DNA of 64,000 bases from Streptomyces panaciradicis. GTDB taxonomy: Bacteria > Actinomycetota > Actinomycetes > Streptomycetales > Streptomycetaceae. The stretch is from positions 1 through 64,000 of the forward strand of contig NZ_JAMGBF010000083.1 in assembly GCF_023516615.1 (NCBI RefSeq), given 5' to 3'. Of this stretch, positions 50,956 to 60,212 are shown piece by piece (position 1 is the first letter of the stretch; each line of letters starts with the position of its first letter). A program made the position numbers and the translations under genes. Under the pieces are notes generated by a model that worked only from the letters and a program-made list of their open reading frames with translations, had not been told where the DNA came from and made no database searches.

Positions 50956-52115
50956 AGAGCGGCGTCCTCCTGGAGGCTCTGCCGGGCCGGCTGAGGCGGT
51001 GGGCCGGGCTCGACGGTGGGTGAGGGGTAGACCGGAAACCTGAAGTAGACGGATACGTCGCCGTGTTGCCCCAGTGACCGGTAGCTGACCAGCTCCTGCA
51101 GGCCCCGGATCCGGTCCAGGGGCCGCGGTGCCAGGGTGCGGAGCAGGGCGTGGTGACGTCGTGGGTCGAGGCCCTCGTGTGCCATCAGCGCGGCGATCCT
51201 GTCCGCGGCTTCCTCGTCGGACGCGGTGAAGCTGGGCACCCGGAAGTAGGTGGTCGACTCGTCGGCGCGGTCGGCGTCCGGCCGGTACGCCAAGCAGGTC
51301 AGCGGGGCCTCGCCGGCGGCTTGTGGAGCTGCGCCGAGCAGGGCGCGGAAGGCCGAGCGGGCCCTGCCCGGGTCATGGGCGCGGGCCAGGGAGGCCATCT
51401 GCTCCAGGACGGCGACGCTGCCGGTGTGGTTGCGGTAGTAGACCTTCGCCCGGGCCCGCGTGCCGGTGTCCAAGTCGAGGGCGAAGAACTCCAGTTCGCG
51501 CTCGACCCCGTCCTCCTGCGCGGCTCGGGTCACCCGGGCCGAGGTGTCGGCCCACGCGGCGTCCATCGCGAGACGGGCCATCGCCTCGCTCACCAAAGCA
51601 TGCCGATCCGTCATCTCCCTGCCGTACAGACCGAAGTAGATCTTGAAGGCGGGCGGGTGTCCCGGCTTCCAGGCCAAGGAGTGCCAGACGGGGACGGGCG
51701 CTGTCTCCCGACCGGCGCCCGGTGCGAACATGTCGGCCACTTTCCCGTAGCGGTCCAGGCAGACCAGCGGCTCCCCGGCCAACCGGTCCGTCAGCGCCGC
51801 CGCGGCGGCCCGGTTGGAGGCCGCGGTGACGGGCCGGGATGTGCCGAGGGCCTCGAACAGCACGCGCAGTTCCGGTCGCCCCCGGGACCACTTCACCGAC
51901 ATCTCGGCGGGGAAGCCGTCGCCGGCGACGTAGGAGGGATACGGGGGCGTCTGCCCGACGGGCAGGTCGGCCCACGGCCGCAGCAGATCCTGGATCTGCT
52001 CCGTCACGGGCTCGCTCAGGTTCCGCGGCAGGCCGAGCCCGTCGCACATCTCGGTCCACCGTTCGCGAAGGAACGCGCCCATGGAACGCCCTTCACCCGA
52101 GAAGACGCTGTCCAT
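50952..52115 (-). CDS. DMATS-type aromatic prenyltransferase
   Basis: The protein has 387 residues. The ABBA prenyltransferase pattern shows as repeated strand motifs that hold the diphosphate: ELRVLFEALG, FKIYFGLYGREM, RARAKVYYRNHTG, and LGQHGDVSVYFRFPVYP. Together they supply the Arg/Lys/Tyr shield of the indole (tryptophan) prenyltransferase family. Bacterial members attach dimethylallyl groups to Trp, indole, Tyr or cyclic peptides without metal. The ATG at 52115 is used; the ATG at 52082, after GAAGGGCGTTCC, is equally good. It is the first gene of a compact three-gene operon. Confidence 0.8.
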   Translation of the reverse strand: MDSVFSGEGRSMGAFLRERWTEMCDGLGLPRNLSEPVTEQIQDLLRPWADLPVGQTPPYPSYVAGDGFPAEMSVKWSRGRPELRVLFEALGTSRPVTAASNRAAAAALTDRLAGEPLVCLDRYGKVADMFAPGAGRETAPVPVWHSLAWKPGHPPAFKIYFGLYGREMTDRHALVSEAMARLAMDAAWADTSARVTRAAQEDGVERELEFFALDLDTGTRARAKVYYRNHTGSVAVLEQMASLARAHDPGRARSAFRALLGAAPQAAGEAPLTCLAYRPDADRADESTTYFRVPSFTASDEEAADRIAALMAHEGLDPRRHHALLRTLAPRPLDRIRGLQELVSYRSLGQHGDVSVYFRFPVYPSPTVEPGPPPQPARQSLQEDAAL

Positions 52116-52520
52116 TCACCCGTCCCTTCTCCGAGCGTGGCTGGGGTGACGCCGCGGAGGAGGGCCGCGCGAGGCCCCTCGCGGCCGCCGCCGGCGTTCC
52201 CGTGGAGCGAGCGCACGCGAACCGTTTCACCGCCGGTCTCGGCGGACCTCGCCGCGTCCGAGGCGATCACCACTGTCCAGGCGCGTCAGCGCACCGGCCA
52301 TCCTTTCGACGAGCTTCGAAAGGTGGGCCTCGGCGTGGCGGCGCAGGGCGTCGGGGGCTCTGGCCGGAGCGACCGCGGTCACCGTCCTGGGACGACGGCG
52401 AGCTTCCGGGCGCGCTCGGCCCGCCGTCACCGAGGGGCGATCGGGCTGACCGGGGCGAGGGGTTCGATGCGACGGCCTGCCTGTGGTGGGGCGGGCGCGT
52501 CGACGCGTGAGGGCGGCCGG
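52116..52520. other. Intergenic region upstream of the prenyltransferase operon
   Basis: This 405-bp stretch separates the TetR gene's end and the prenyltransferase start and should hold the operon promoter. A tight 7-bp hairpin (CGCGAGG/CCTCGCG, 52168-52183) is seen. Frames such as one on the minus strand at 52227-52430 look coding in their last third only (RHAEAHLSKLVERMAGALTR); I cannot support a gene. Confidence 0.4.
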
Positions 52521-53159
52521 TCAGGCGGGGGTGCCGGGCAGGGGGCGCCGGGCGACCTCGTGGGCGTCGTCCGCCGGCACGCCGAGCATGAGCAGGACCA
52601 TCTCGGCCAGGTTCACCGCGGCCTCGTCGCCGTCCAGGTCGGGGCGGGCGAATCTGAGCTCCACCAGGGACAGCAGGGTGCCGCCCAGTGCGGACAGGGC
52701 GACCGCCGGGTCGACGGCGGTGAAGCGGCCGGAGGCCATGCCGGCCTCGAGGTCACGCACCGCCCGGCGGGCCAGACCGTTGTCGGAGTGGATGTAGCCG
52801 AGGCCGCGACGGCGCAGGACCTGCATCAGCTCCGGTTGGCTGTCGGCCATGCGGGCGCTGAGCCGGAAGCCCGCCGCGACGAGTTCGGCCGGGTCGTCGA
52901 GCCCCGTCAGGCGTTCGTCGAAGCTCTGGCCGAACTCCTCCAGAGCGTCGATCACCGCCGCTTCGAACAGTTCGGTCTTCGATTCGAAGTGGTTGTAGAA
53001 GGAGCCGAAGCCGACGTCGGCGCGTTCGGCGATCGCCTGGATGCTGACGCCGGTGTCCCCGGTCTCGGCGAGGATCTGCCGGGCCGCGCGGATGAGCGCG
53101 CGACGGGTCTCGGCGCGGCGCCGTTCGAAGCGGTTGCCGGGCGGGGCTGACGTAGGCAT
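52521..53159 (-). CDS. TetR-family regulator of catabolic operon 2
   Basis: The protein has 212 residues. The N-terminal HTH (about residues 15-62) reads RRALIRAARQILAETGDTGV and SIQAIAERADVGFGSFYNHF, canonical for TetR. A helical ligand-binding domain follows. It is divergent from the dioxygenase-led operon across 135 bp that contain a perfect 14-bp palindrome, so it probably represses itself and that operon until a pathway compound binds. The start is an ATG at 53159, seven bases after a weak GGCGT-type site. Confidence 0.87.
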   Translation of the reverse strand: MPTSAPPGNRFERRRAETRRALIRAARQILAETGDTGVSIQAIAERADVGFGSFYNHFESKTELFEAAVIDALEEFGQSFDERLTGLDDPAELVAAGFRLSARMADSQPELMQVLRRRGLGYIHSDNGLARRAVRDLEAGMASGRFTAVDPAVALSALGGTLLSLVELRFARPDLDGDEAAVNLAEMVLLMLGVPADDAHEVARRPLPGTPA

Positions 53160-53199
53160 ACGCCGAGTCTAGCCGCGCGGCCGATGACGACAGCAACTC

Positions 53200-53213
53200 T
53201 GATGAATTCATCA
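53200..53213. promoter_or_regulatory. Probable TetR operator (perfect 14-bp palindrome)
   Basis: TGATGAATTCATCA is a perfect palindrome in the TetR/dioxygenase divergent gap. A related half-symmetric sequence, TGATGATTTCCTCATTA, lies at 53254-53270 beside a TTGACG -35-like element (53232-53237). Two TGATGA-type sites are consistent with repression of both directions. Confidence 0.65.
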
Positions 53214-53294
53214 TTTCTCTCGGCCGACATCTTGACGAGGGAACTGTCAAACTTGATGATTTCCTCATTACGGCGATGTTGCTCGGAGGGCACC

Positions 53295-54440
53295 ATGTCT
53301 GAAACCCGCGTCCACGGGCCCGATGCCAGGACGGCCCACCAGGACCTGCACAGCGAGGACGGAGCCCTGCGCGGCGAACACCCCGGTCGCTCCCGGAACC
53401 CGGTGATCAAGGTCGCCGATCTGGCCTGGCTGGAGTTCGAGAAGCCCGACCTGGACCGGGCCGAGGTCTTCGCCCGCGACTTCGGCTTCGGTGTCGCGGC
53501 CCGCACGGAGCGGGAGCTGTGGCTGCGCGGCACCTTCGCGGGCTCCCCCTGCATGGTGATCCGGCGCGGCCGGACCTCCCGCTTCATCGGCCCCGCGTTC
53601 CGTGCCGCGGACCGTGCGGACCTGGACCGGCTGGCCCGCGCCACCGGGTCCGACGTGCGCGAGGCCGACGTGCCCGGCGGCGGCCGGGCCGTCGACCTGC
53701 TCGACCCCTCGGGCGTCCCGGTGCGTGTGGTGCACTGCGGCGAGCAACTGCCTGCACTCCCCGAACAGCAGCCGCTGCTGCTCAACTTCGGTACCGCTCA
53801 CCGTCGTACGAACGCCACACAGCGCCCGCCCCGCGAGCCGTCGCGCATCCAGCGCCTGGGCCATGTGGTCCTGGAGACACGGGTGTTCGGCAAGGCACTC
53901 GACTGGTACCTGGACACGCTGGGGATGATCGTCTCCGACTTCCTGTTCCTCGACGGGCAACGCGACCGCGGCCCGACCATGGCGTTCATCCGCTGCGACC
54001 TCGGCAGCGTCCCGGCCGACCACCACACCCTCGCCATGCACCTGGGACCCGGCACCGGGTACGTCCACTCCGCCTACCAGGTCACCGACCTCGACTCGAT
54101 CGCCGCCGGCGGCGAATACCTCAAGGAGCGCGGCTACCAGCGCAGTTGGGGGATCGGCCGGCACATCCAGGGCAGCCAGCTCTTCGACTACTGGCGCGAC
54201 CCGGACCGTTTCATGCTGGAGCACTTCGCCGACGGCGACCTGTTCTCCTGCGACGTCGAGCCCGGCTGGGCGCCCATGTCGACGAGCGGCCTGGCCCAGT
54301 GGGGACCGCCCGCCACCCGCGACTTCCTCGGCGCGAGCCCCTCCCCGCAGCGCATCCGCGACGTCATCGAAGCGCTGCGCGGCGACAACGAGATGGACCC
54401 CGCCCGCCTGCTCGGTCTGCTCAAGGCCACCAAGTCCTGA
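53295..54440 (+). CDS. Two-module VOC extradiol dioxygenase
   Basis: The protein has 381 residues. After a disordered N-terminus (about 1-35) come two VOC modules. The second carries the expected Fe ligands: His190 (RLGHVVLETRVFGKALDWY), His258 (YVHSAYQVTDLD) and Glu309 (DRFMLEHFADGD). This matches 2,3-dihydroxybiphenyl dioxygenase-like enzymes, with a longer tail. It should open a catecholic ring with O2. The ATG at 53295 follows GGAGGGCACC. It is the first gene of catabolic operon 2, controlled by the divergent TetR. Confidence 0.83.
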   Translation: MSETRVHGPDARTAHQDLHSEDGALRGEHPGRSRNPVIKVADLAWLEFEKPDLDRAEVFARDFGFGVAARTERELWLRGTFAGSPCMVIRRGRTSRFIGPAFRAADRADLDRLARATGSDVREADVPGGGRAVDLLDPSGVPVRVVHCGEQLPALPEQQPLLLNFGTAHRRTNATQRPPREPSRIQRLGHVVLETRVFGKALDWYLDTLGMIVSDFLFLDGQRDRGPTMAFIRCDLGSVPADHHTLAMHLGPGTGYVHSAYQVTDLDSIAAGGEYLKERGYQRSWGIGRHIQGSQLFDYWRDPDRFMLEHFADGDLFSCDVEPGWAPMSTSGLAQWGPPATRDFLGASPSPQRIRDVIEALRGDNEMDPARLLGLLKATKS

Positions 54441-54467
54441 CCCCCGCCCCCTGACGAAAGTACCGAC

Positions 54468-55406
54468 ATGAGCACGAACGTCCTGCGCACCGCCGACGGC
54501 TGGTGGGTGGTCCGCGGCGACCGGGCCCTCCCCGTCCCCACCAAGGCCCTCACCACCGCCGAGCTGATCGCCGACCGTGACGCCGTACGGGAGGCGGCCA
54601 CCTCGGACGACCCCGGCACGCCCGTCGCCGGCCTTGCCGCCCTCTCGCCGGTCACCACCCCCTGCCGGGTGGTCGCCCAAATGGTCAACTACCGCAGTCA
54701 CGCCCGCGATTCGGGCTTCACCGGCGACATCCCGGCCACCTTCTTCCGCAAAGCGTCCGGCTCGGTCAGCGGACCTCGCGACGCCGTCGTGCGGCCCTCC
54801 CACGTGAAGTTCCTCGACTACGAGATCGAACTCGGCCTCGTCATGGGCGCGCCCCTGCCCATCGGCGCCGTGGTCGAGGAGCGGGACCTGCCGTCGTACG
54901 TCGCCGGACTGGTGATCACCAACGACGTCAGCGCCCGCGACGTCCAGCTGACCAAGACCCAGTTCTACGAGAGCAAGTCCTACCCCACCTTCACACCGGC
55001 CGGCCCCTACCTGGCCCTTCTGGAGCCCGAGGACTTCACCCGTCTCCTCGATCTGCGGCTGCGGTTGTCCGTCAACGGCGAACTGCGCCAGGACCGCACC
55101 CTCGCCGACATGATCGTCCGCCCGGCGCAGGCCCTGACCCTGCTGGCCCGCTTCCAGACCCTCGACCCCGGCGACCTGCTGCTCACCGGCACCCCCGGCG
55201 GCACCGCGCTCAAGGCCCCGCCCAAACCGGTCGAGAAGATCGGCGCCCTGCTGCCGGCCGCCGTGAAATGGAAGGCGTTCTTCACGTCGCAGGCCAGGAA
55301 CCCCCATTACCTGCGCACCGGCGACGTGATCACGGCGACGATCACCACCCCCGACGGCCGGATCGACCTCGGCGAGCAGCGCTCGCCCGTCACGGACGCG
55401 GAGTAG
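54468..55406 (+). CDS. Fumarylacetoacetate hydrolase-family protein (operon 2)
   Basis: The protein has 312 residues. The FAH core is seen in VVAQMVNYRSHARDSGF, the Glu pair KFLDYEIELGLVMGAPL, VITNDVSARDVQLTK and LDPGDLLLTGTPGGTALKAP. An insertion with NPHYLRTGDVI near the end is unusual but keeps the fold. It likely hydrolyses the ring-cleavage product. It follows the dioxygenase gene by 27 bases and precedes the hydroxylase gene by 9 bases, so the three are co-transcribed. Confidence 0.86.
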   Translation: MSTNVLRTADGWWVVRGDRALPVPTKALTTAELIADRDAVREAATSDDPGTPVAGLAALSPVTTPCRVVAQMVNYRSHARDSGFTGDIPATFFRKASGSVSGPRDAVVRPSHVKFLDYEIELGLVMGAPLPIGAVVEERDLPSYVAGLVITNDVSARDVQLTKTQFYESKSYPTFTPAGPYLALLEPEDFTRLLDLRLRLSVNGELRQDRTLADMIVRPAQALTLLARFQTLDPGDLLLTGTPGGTALKAPPKPVEKIGALLPAAVKWKAFFTSQARNPHYLRTGDVITATITTPDGRIDLGEQRSPVTDAE

Positions 55407-55415
55407 GGGACCGAG

Positions 55416-56993
55416 GTGAGCCGCACCGCACAGCACGTACCCGTCGTCATCGTCGGCGCCGGACCGGTGGGCGTGACCGCAGCCCTCCTCCTCGCCCGGC
55501 GCGGAGTCCGCACCGTGGTCCTGGAACGCCACCAGGACCTCTACCCCCTGCCCCGTGCCGTCGCCACCGACGACGAGGTCCGCAGAATCCTCCAGGCCGC
55601 CGGCGTGGGGGAGGAGTTCGCCGCGATCGCCCGCCCGGCGAACGGACTGCGGCTGCTGGACGCCCGCCACCGGGTGATGGCGGAGTTCCGCCGCACCGGG
55701 CACGGCCCGCACGGCTACCCGCAGACCAGCATGTTCGACCAGCCCGAACTGGAACGACTGCTGCGCGAGGCCCTCCTGCGGCACCCCGCATGCGAACTGC
55801 GCGGTGGCGTGGAGGTCACGGGCGTCGGACCGGACACCGCGGGCCGGGTGCGGGTGACCTACCGCGACGACGACGGCGAGCACCAGATGTGGGCCGAGGC
55901 GGTTCTCGGCTGCGACGGGGCGAACAGCCTCACCCGCGACGCCATCGGCGCGACCTGGGAGGACCTGCGCTTCGAGGAACGCTGGCACGTCATCGACGTC
56001 CGGACCAAGGCCGACGTCCGCTGCTGGGAGGGCGTCGACCAGGTCTGCGACCCGCGCCGCCCGGCGACGTTCATGCGCGTGGGCGAGGACCGCTACCGCT
56101 GGGAGTTCCGGCTCGGCGACACCGACGCACCGCTCCGCGACCTGGTCTCCCCCTGGCTGCCGCCCTCCTACGACGGGGACGTCGAGGTCGTCCGCCAGAC
56201 GCAGTACACCTTCCGGGCCCGCATAGCCGACCGGTGGCGGAGCGGCCGCGTCTTCCTCCTCGGCGACGCCGCCCACCTCACCCCGCCGTTCATCGGACAG
56301 GGCCTGTGCGCGGGCCTGCGCGACGCCTACAACCTCACCTGGAAGCTCGCCCGCGTCCTTCGACAAGGCTCCGACGAAAGGCTTCTGGACACCTATGAAA
56401 GCGAACGCAGGCCGCACGCACGGCACATGATCCGCCTCGCCGTCGCCATGGGCTGGGCCATGACCGGCGGACAGGACGGCGCCGCGGCCCTGCGCCGGGG
56501 ACTGCTCGGGGCGGTCTGCCGCATACCCGGCCTGGCCGCCAAGGCAGGCCGCGACCTCACCCCGCCCCTGACCTCCGGCCCGCTCGTCCGCCGCGGCCTG
56601 CGCGGAGGCCTGGCAGGCACCCACTGCCCGCAACCATGGGTCACCGTCGACGGACGACGTACCCGCCTCGACGACGTGCTCGGTGACTCCTTCGCCGTGC
56701 TCACCGCCACCCCGCCACGGCCCTCGCTGAACGCCCTCGCCCACGGACTCGGCGGCCGCCCGATCTACGTCGGCGACCTCGGCGACGACGGCACACTCGC
56801 CGCCTGGCTGCGCGCCGGCCGGGCGGACGCCGTCCTGCTGCGCCCCGACCGCGTCGTCATGGACGTCGTACCGGCCGGAGCCAGGGACTTCACCGGCACC
56901 GGCACCTGGGCGTCCCTCGTGCACACCACCCGCAGCCCTCTCCCGCCCGAACAGACCTTCCACCCACGCCCGCTGAGGAGCGCCGCACGATGA
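55416..56993 (+). CDS. MhpA-like FAD-dependent 3-(3-hydroxyphenyl)propionate hydroxylase
   Basis: The protein has 525 residues. It has VVIVGAGPVGVTAALLLARR at the N-terminus, AVLGCDGANSLTRDAIG (DG motif) and VFLLGDAAHLTPPFIGQGLC (GD motif), plus the C-terminal thioredoxin-like extension of the MhpA/PheA group. MhpA adds an ortho hydroxyl to 3-hydroxyphenylpropionate-type acids using NADH and O2. It supplies the diol for the dioxygenase two genes upstream. The GTG at 55416 follows GGGACCGAG; the end overlaps the ligase gene by four bases (ATGA). Confidence 0.85.
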   Translation: MSRTAQHVPVVIVGAGPVGVTAALLLARRGVRTVVLERHQDLYPLPRAVATDDEVRRILQAAGVGEEFAAIARPANGLRLLDARHRVMAEFRRTGHGPHGYPQTSMFDQPELERLLREALLRHPACELRGGVEVTGVGPDTAGRVRVTYRDDDGEHQMWAEAVLGCDGANSLTRDAIGATWEDLRFEERWHVIDVRTKADVRCWEGVDQVCDPRRPATFMRVGEDRYRWEFRLGDTDAPLRDLVSPWLPPSYDGDVEVVRQTQYTFRARIADRWRSGRVFLLGDAAHLTPPFIGQGLCAGLRDAYNLTWKLARVLRQGSDERLLDTYESERRPHARHMIRLAVAMGWAMTGGQDGAAALRRGLLGAVCRIPGLAAKAGRDLTPPLTSGPLVRRGLRGGLAGTHCPQPWVTVDGRRTRLDDVLGDSFAVLTATPPRPSLNALAHGLGGRPIYVGDLGDDGTLAAWLRAGRADAVLLRPDRVVMDVVPAGARDFTGTGTWASLVHTTRSPLPPEQTFHPRPLRSAAR

Positions 56994-58951
56994 CCGTGCC
57001 TTTCACGACGCCGGATCCGCAGGTCGTCGCCGACAGCAACATCCGGGACTTCGCCCGCCACGCAGGGATGGACGGCGCCGACTACACCGCCCTGCACCAG
57101 TGGTCGGTCACCGACCTGGAAGGCTTCTGGGGCACGGTGTGGGAGTACTTCGACATCGACGCGGACACCCCGTACGAGCGGGTGCTCGCCGAGGAGACCA
57201 TGCCGGGCGCCCGCTGGTTCACCGGCGCCACCCTCAACTACGCCCACCACGCCCTGCGCAACCACGCCGACGACGCCGTGGCGGTCGTCGCCCTCGACGA
57301 GACCGGCTCCTGCTACGAGGTGACCGCCGGCCGGCTGCGCGCCCAGGTCGCCTCCGTCGCCGCGACCCTGCGCGACCTCGGCGTCGGCAAGGGCGACCGG
57401 GTGGTGGGCTACCTGCCCAACACCCCGCACGCGATCGTCGCCTTCCTCGCCACCGCGAGCCTGGGCGCCGTGTGGTCGGTGTGCGGGCAGGACTACGCCC
57501 CCAGAGCCGCCGCAGACCGCTTCGCCCAGCTCGAACCCACGGTCCTGATCGCCTCCGACGGCTACCTCTTCAACGGCACCGCTCACGACCGTCGCGACGC
57601 CACAGCCGAACTCGCCCTCGCCCTGCCGACGTTGAAGGCGACGCTGCTGGTGGACCACGTCGGCCTGCCGTGGCCCGCGCGGCCGTATCCGTCCCTGGTG
57701 GTTCCGTGGGAGGACGCGGCCACCCGCACGGAACAACTCGCCTTCACGCCCGTGGAGTTCGACCATCCTCTGTGGGTCGTGTTCTCCTCCGGCACCACCG
57801 GCCTGCCCAAAGGCATCGTCCACGGCCACGGCGGCGTCCTGCTGGAGCACCTCAAGACCCTGGGACTGCACTCCGATCTCGGCCCCGGTGACCGTCTCCT
57901 GTGGTACACCACCACCCACTGGATGATGTGGAACCTCGTCGCCTCCACCCTTCTGACGGGCGCCACCACGTGCACGTACGACGGCAGCCCGGCGCCCCTC
58001 GCCGAGCCCGACGTCCTGTGGAAGCTGGCCGCCCGCCACCGGGTGACCGTCTTCGGCACCAGCCCCCAATTCCTGCTGGGCATGGCCAAGTTCGGCATCG
58101 ACCCCTCGGTCCACGACCTGTCGTCGATCCGCGTGGTCGGCTGCACCGGCTCCGCCCTGCCGGCCTCCGCCTACCCCTGGGTCCGCGACCACGTCGGCGA
58201 GCACGTGCTGCTGGCGTCCATCAGCGGCGGCACGGACGTCGTCTCCGGCTTCGCCGGCAGCGCCCCCAACACCCCGGTCTGGGCTGGGGAGTTGTCCGCT
58301 CCCCACCTCGGCGTGGCGCTGGCCGCGTACGACGCCGAGGGGTCACGCGTGGTGGACCAGGTCGGCGAACTCGTCGTCACCCGCCCCATGCCGTCGATGC
58401 CGCTGTACTTCTGGAACGACCCCGACGGCAGCCGCTACCGCGACGCCTACTTCTCCTCCTACCCCGGTGTGTGGCGCCACGGCGACTGGATCACGCTCAC
58501 CTCGCGCGGCTCGGTGATCGTCCACGGCCGTTCCGACTCCACGCTGAACCGCAACGGCGTACGGCTGGGCAGCGCCGACATCCACGACGTCGTCGAACGC
58601 CTTCCGGAAATCACGGAGGCACTGGTCATCGGCGCGGAGGAGCCCGACGGCGGCTACTGGATGCCCCTGTTCGTCGTGCCGGCCGCGGGGGTGGTCCTGG
58701 ACGACGCCCTCCGTGAGAAGATCCGCGACGCCATCCGCGACGGAGCCTCACCCCGCCACGTCCCCGACGAGATCCTCGAAGTGCCCGGCATCCCGCACAC
58801 GCGCACCGGCAAGAAGCTCGAAGTCCCCGTCAAGCGCCTCCTTCAGGGCGCCCCCGTCGAACAGGTCGTCAACCGCGGCGCCGTGGACGCGCCCGACCTC
58901 ATCGACCACTACGCCCGGCTGGGCGCCGCACGCCGCAAGCGGCCGGCCTGA
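56990..58951 (+). CDS. Acetoacetyl-CoA synthetase-like ligase
   Basis: The protein has 653 residues, the usual length of acetoacetate-CoA ligase. ANL-family motifs are clear: WVVFSSGTTGLPKGIVHGHG (P-loop, about 260), YTTTHWMMWNLV, WRHGDWITLTSRGSVIVHGR, and the C-terminal RTGKKLEVPVKRLL with the catalytic Lys. It activates acetoacetate (or a related beta-keto acid) with ATP and CoA. In this operon it would capture the acetoacetate-like product of FAH-type cleavage, paralleling the CoA-transferase in operon 1. Confidence 0.87.
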   Translation: MTVPFTTPDPQVVADSNIRDFARHAGMDGADYTALHQWSVTDLEGFWGTVWEYFDIDADTPYERVLAEETMPGARWFTGATLNYAHHALRNHADDAVAVVALDETGSCYEVTAGRLRAQVASVAATLRDLGVGKGDRVVGYLPNTPHAIVAFLATASLGAVWSVCGQDYAPRAAADRFAQLEPTVLIASDGYLFNGTAHDRRDATAELALALPTLKATLLVDHVGLPWPARPYPSLVVPWEDAATRTEQLAFTPVEFDHPLWVVFSSGTTGLPKGIVHGHGGVLLEHLKTLGLHSDLGPGDRLLWYTTTHWMMWNLVASTLLTGATTCTYDGSPAPLAEPDVLWKLAARHRVTVFGTSPQFLLGMAKFGIDPSVHDLSSIRVVGCTGSALPASAYPWVRDHVGEHVLLASISGGTDVVSGFAGSAPNTPVWAGELSAPHLGVALAAYDAEGSRVVDQVGELVVTRPMPSMPLYFWNDPDGSRYRDAYFSSYPGVWRHGDWITLTSRGSVIVHGRSDSTLNRNGVRLGSADIHDVVERLPEITEALVIGAEEPDGGYWMPLFVVPAAGVVLDDALREKIRDAIRDGASPRHVPDEILEVPGIPHTRTGKKLEVPVKRLLQGAPVEQVVNRGAVDAPDLIDHYARLGAARRKRPA

Positions 58952-59014
58952 CGACCACGAGGACCGAGCCCCCGTCCCGTTCCGCCTGTCACCGCGCTCT
59001 GAGAAAGGCGTCTC

Positions 59015-60199
59015 ATGCCCGTGCGTACGGAGACCCCCGTCTACCGGCCCGACCTGTACTCGGCGTCGGCGATCCGCGACCCCTATCCGCACTACGCCGC
59101 GCTGCGCGCACTCGGTCCCGTGGTCCGGCTGCGCAAGCACAAGGTCCACGCCCTGCCGCGCTACGCCGAATGCAGGCAGGTGCTGCTGGACGAGGCGACC
59201 TTCGTCTCCTCGGACGGTGTGGCCCTGAACCCCGTCGCCAACCGGGTGGGGCAGGGCACCACCCTGTTCAGTGACGGCGAGGACCACACCCGTCGCCGCT
59301 CCCTCCTCGCGCGCGGCCTCACTCCCAGGGCGCTGCGCACGATGAAGGACGTGGTCGACCAGCGGGCCGCCGCCACGGTCGAAGCCGCCCTCGCCCGCGG
59401 CAGCGTCGACGGTGTGGAGGTCGCCGCCGCCCTGCCGCTGTCCGTCGTGCCCGACCTGGTCGGCTGGCCGCGGGAAGGCCGCGAGCACCTGTTGCGGTGG
59501 GCGGGCGCCACCTTCAACGCCCTCGGCCCGCTCAACGGCCGCACGCTGCGCACCCTCCCCGCATCCCTCGGCATGCTGCGCTACACACGGGGCATCGTCC
59601 GCTCCCGGTCGGTGTCGGACGGCAGTCTGGGCCACGCCCTGCTGGCCGCGTCCGAAGGGGGCCGGATCATGCCGGCCGAGTGCGCCACGTTGATGATCGA
59701 CTACCTGGCGCCCTCCCTGGACACCACCATCAGCGCCATCTCCAGCGCCCTGCACCTGTTCGCCACCCACCCCGAACAGTGGCGCCTGCTGAAGGAGGAC
59801 CCCGATCTCGTCCGCAATGCGGTCAACGAGGTCGTCCGCTACGCCTCCCCGATCCGGGCCTTCTCCCGCGTCGCCGTCCACGACACGGACATCGCGGGCA
59901 CGGCAGTGCCCGCAGGGTCACGGGTGCTGCTTCTGTACGGCTCCGCCAATCGCGATCCGCTGGCGTGGGACGACCCGGACTCCTTCGACATCCGTCGCGA
60001 CGCCGCCCGGCAACTCGGCTTCGGGGTGGGCGTGCACGGCTGCGTCGGCCAGGGCCTGGCCCGCATGGAGACGTCCGCGATCCTCCACGCCCTGATCGCG
60101 CGGGTCGATCGCATCGAGGTGGCCGGTCCACCCCGGTGGGCCCTGAACAACATCATCCACGGGCTGGAGCACCTGCCGCTCCGACTCGTCCCGGCCTGA
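59015..60199 (+). CDS. Cytochrome P450
   Basis: The protein has 394 residues, typical of soluble actinobacterial P450s. The haem loop reads FGVGVHGCVGQGLARME with Cys343 as ligand. The ExxR motif is in NEVVRYASPIRAF. The I-helix reads YLAPSLDTTISAI, where the usual AG-x-D/E-T is altered to APSLDT. It may hydroxylate or demethylate the aromatic substrate before MhpA acts. No ferredoxin is encoded nearby. It follows the ligase gene by 63 bases and is probably the last gene of operon 2. Confidence 0.85.
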   Translation: MPVRTETPVYRPDLYSASAIRDPYPHYAALRALGPVVRLRKHKVHALPRYAECRQVLLDEATFVSSDGVALNPVANRVGQGTTLFSDGEDHTRRRSLLARGLTPRALRTMKDVVDQRAAATVEAALARGSVDGVEVAAALPLSVVPDLVGWPREGREHLLRWAGATFNALGPLNGRTLRTLPASLGMLRYTRGIVRSRSVSDGSLGHALLAASEGGRIMPAECATLMIDYLAPSLDTTISAISSALHLFATHPEQWRLLKEDPDLVRNAVNEVVRYASPIRAFSRVAVHDTDIAGTAVPAGSRVLLLYGSANRDPLAWDDPDSFDIRRDAARQLGFGVGVHGCVGQGLARMETSAILHALIARVDRIEVAGPPRWALNNIIHGLEHLPLRLVPA

Positions 60200-60212
60200 C
60201 CCGGCCCCTCCC

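Noticed and set aside
52227..52430. Possible small minus-strand gene upstream of the prenyltransferase
   Set aside because: Only the last third looks coding and no start site or family is recognised.
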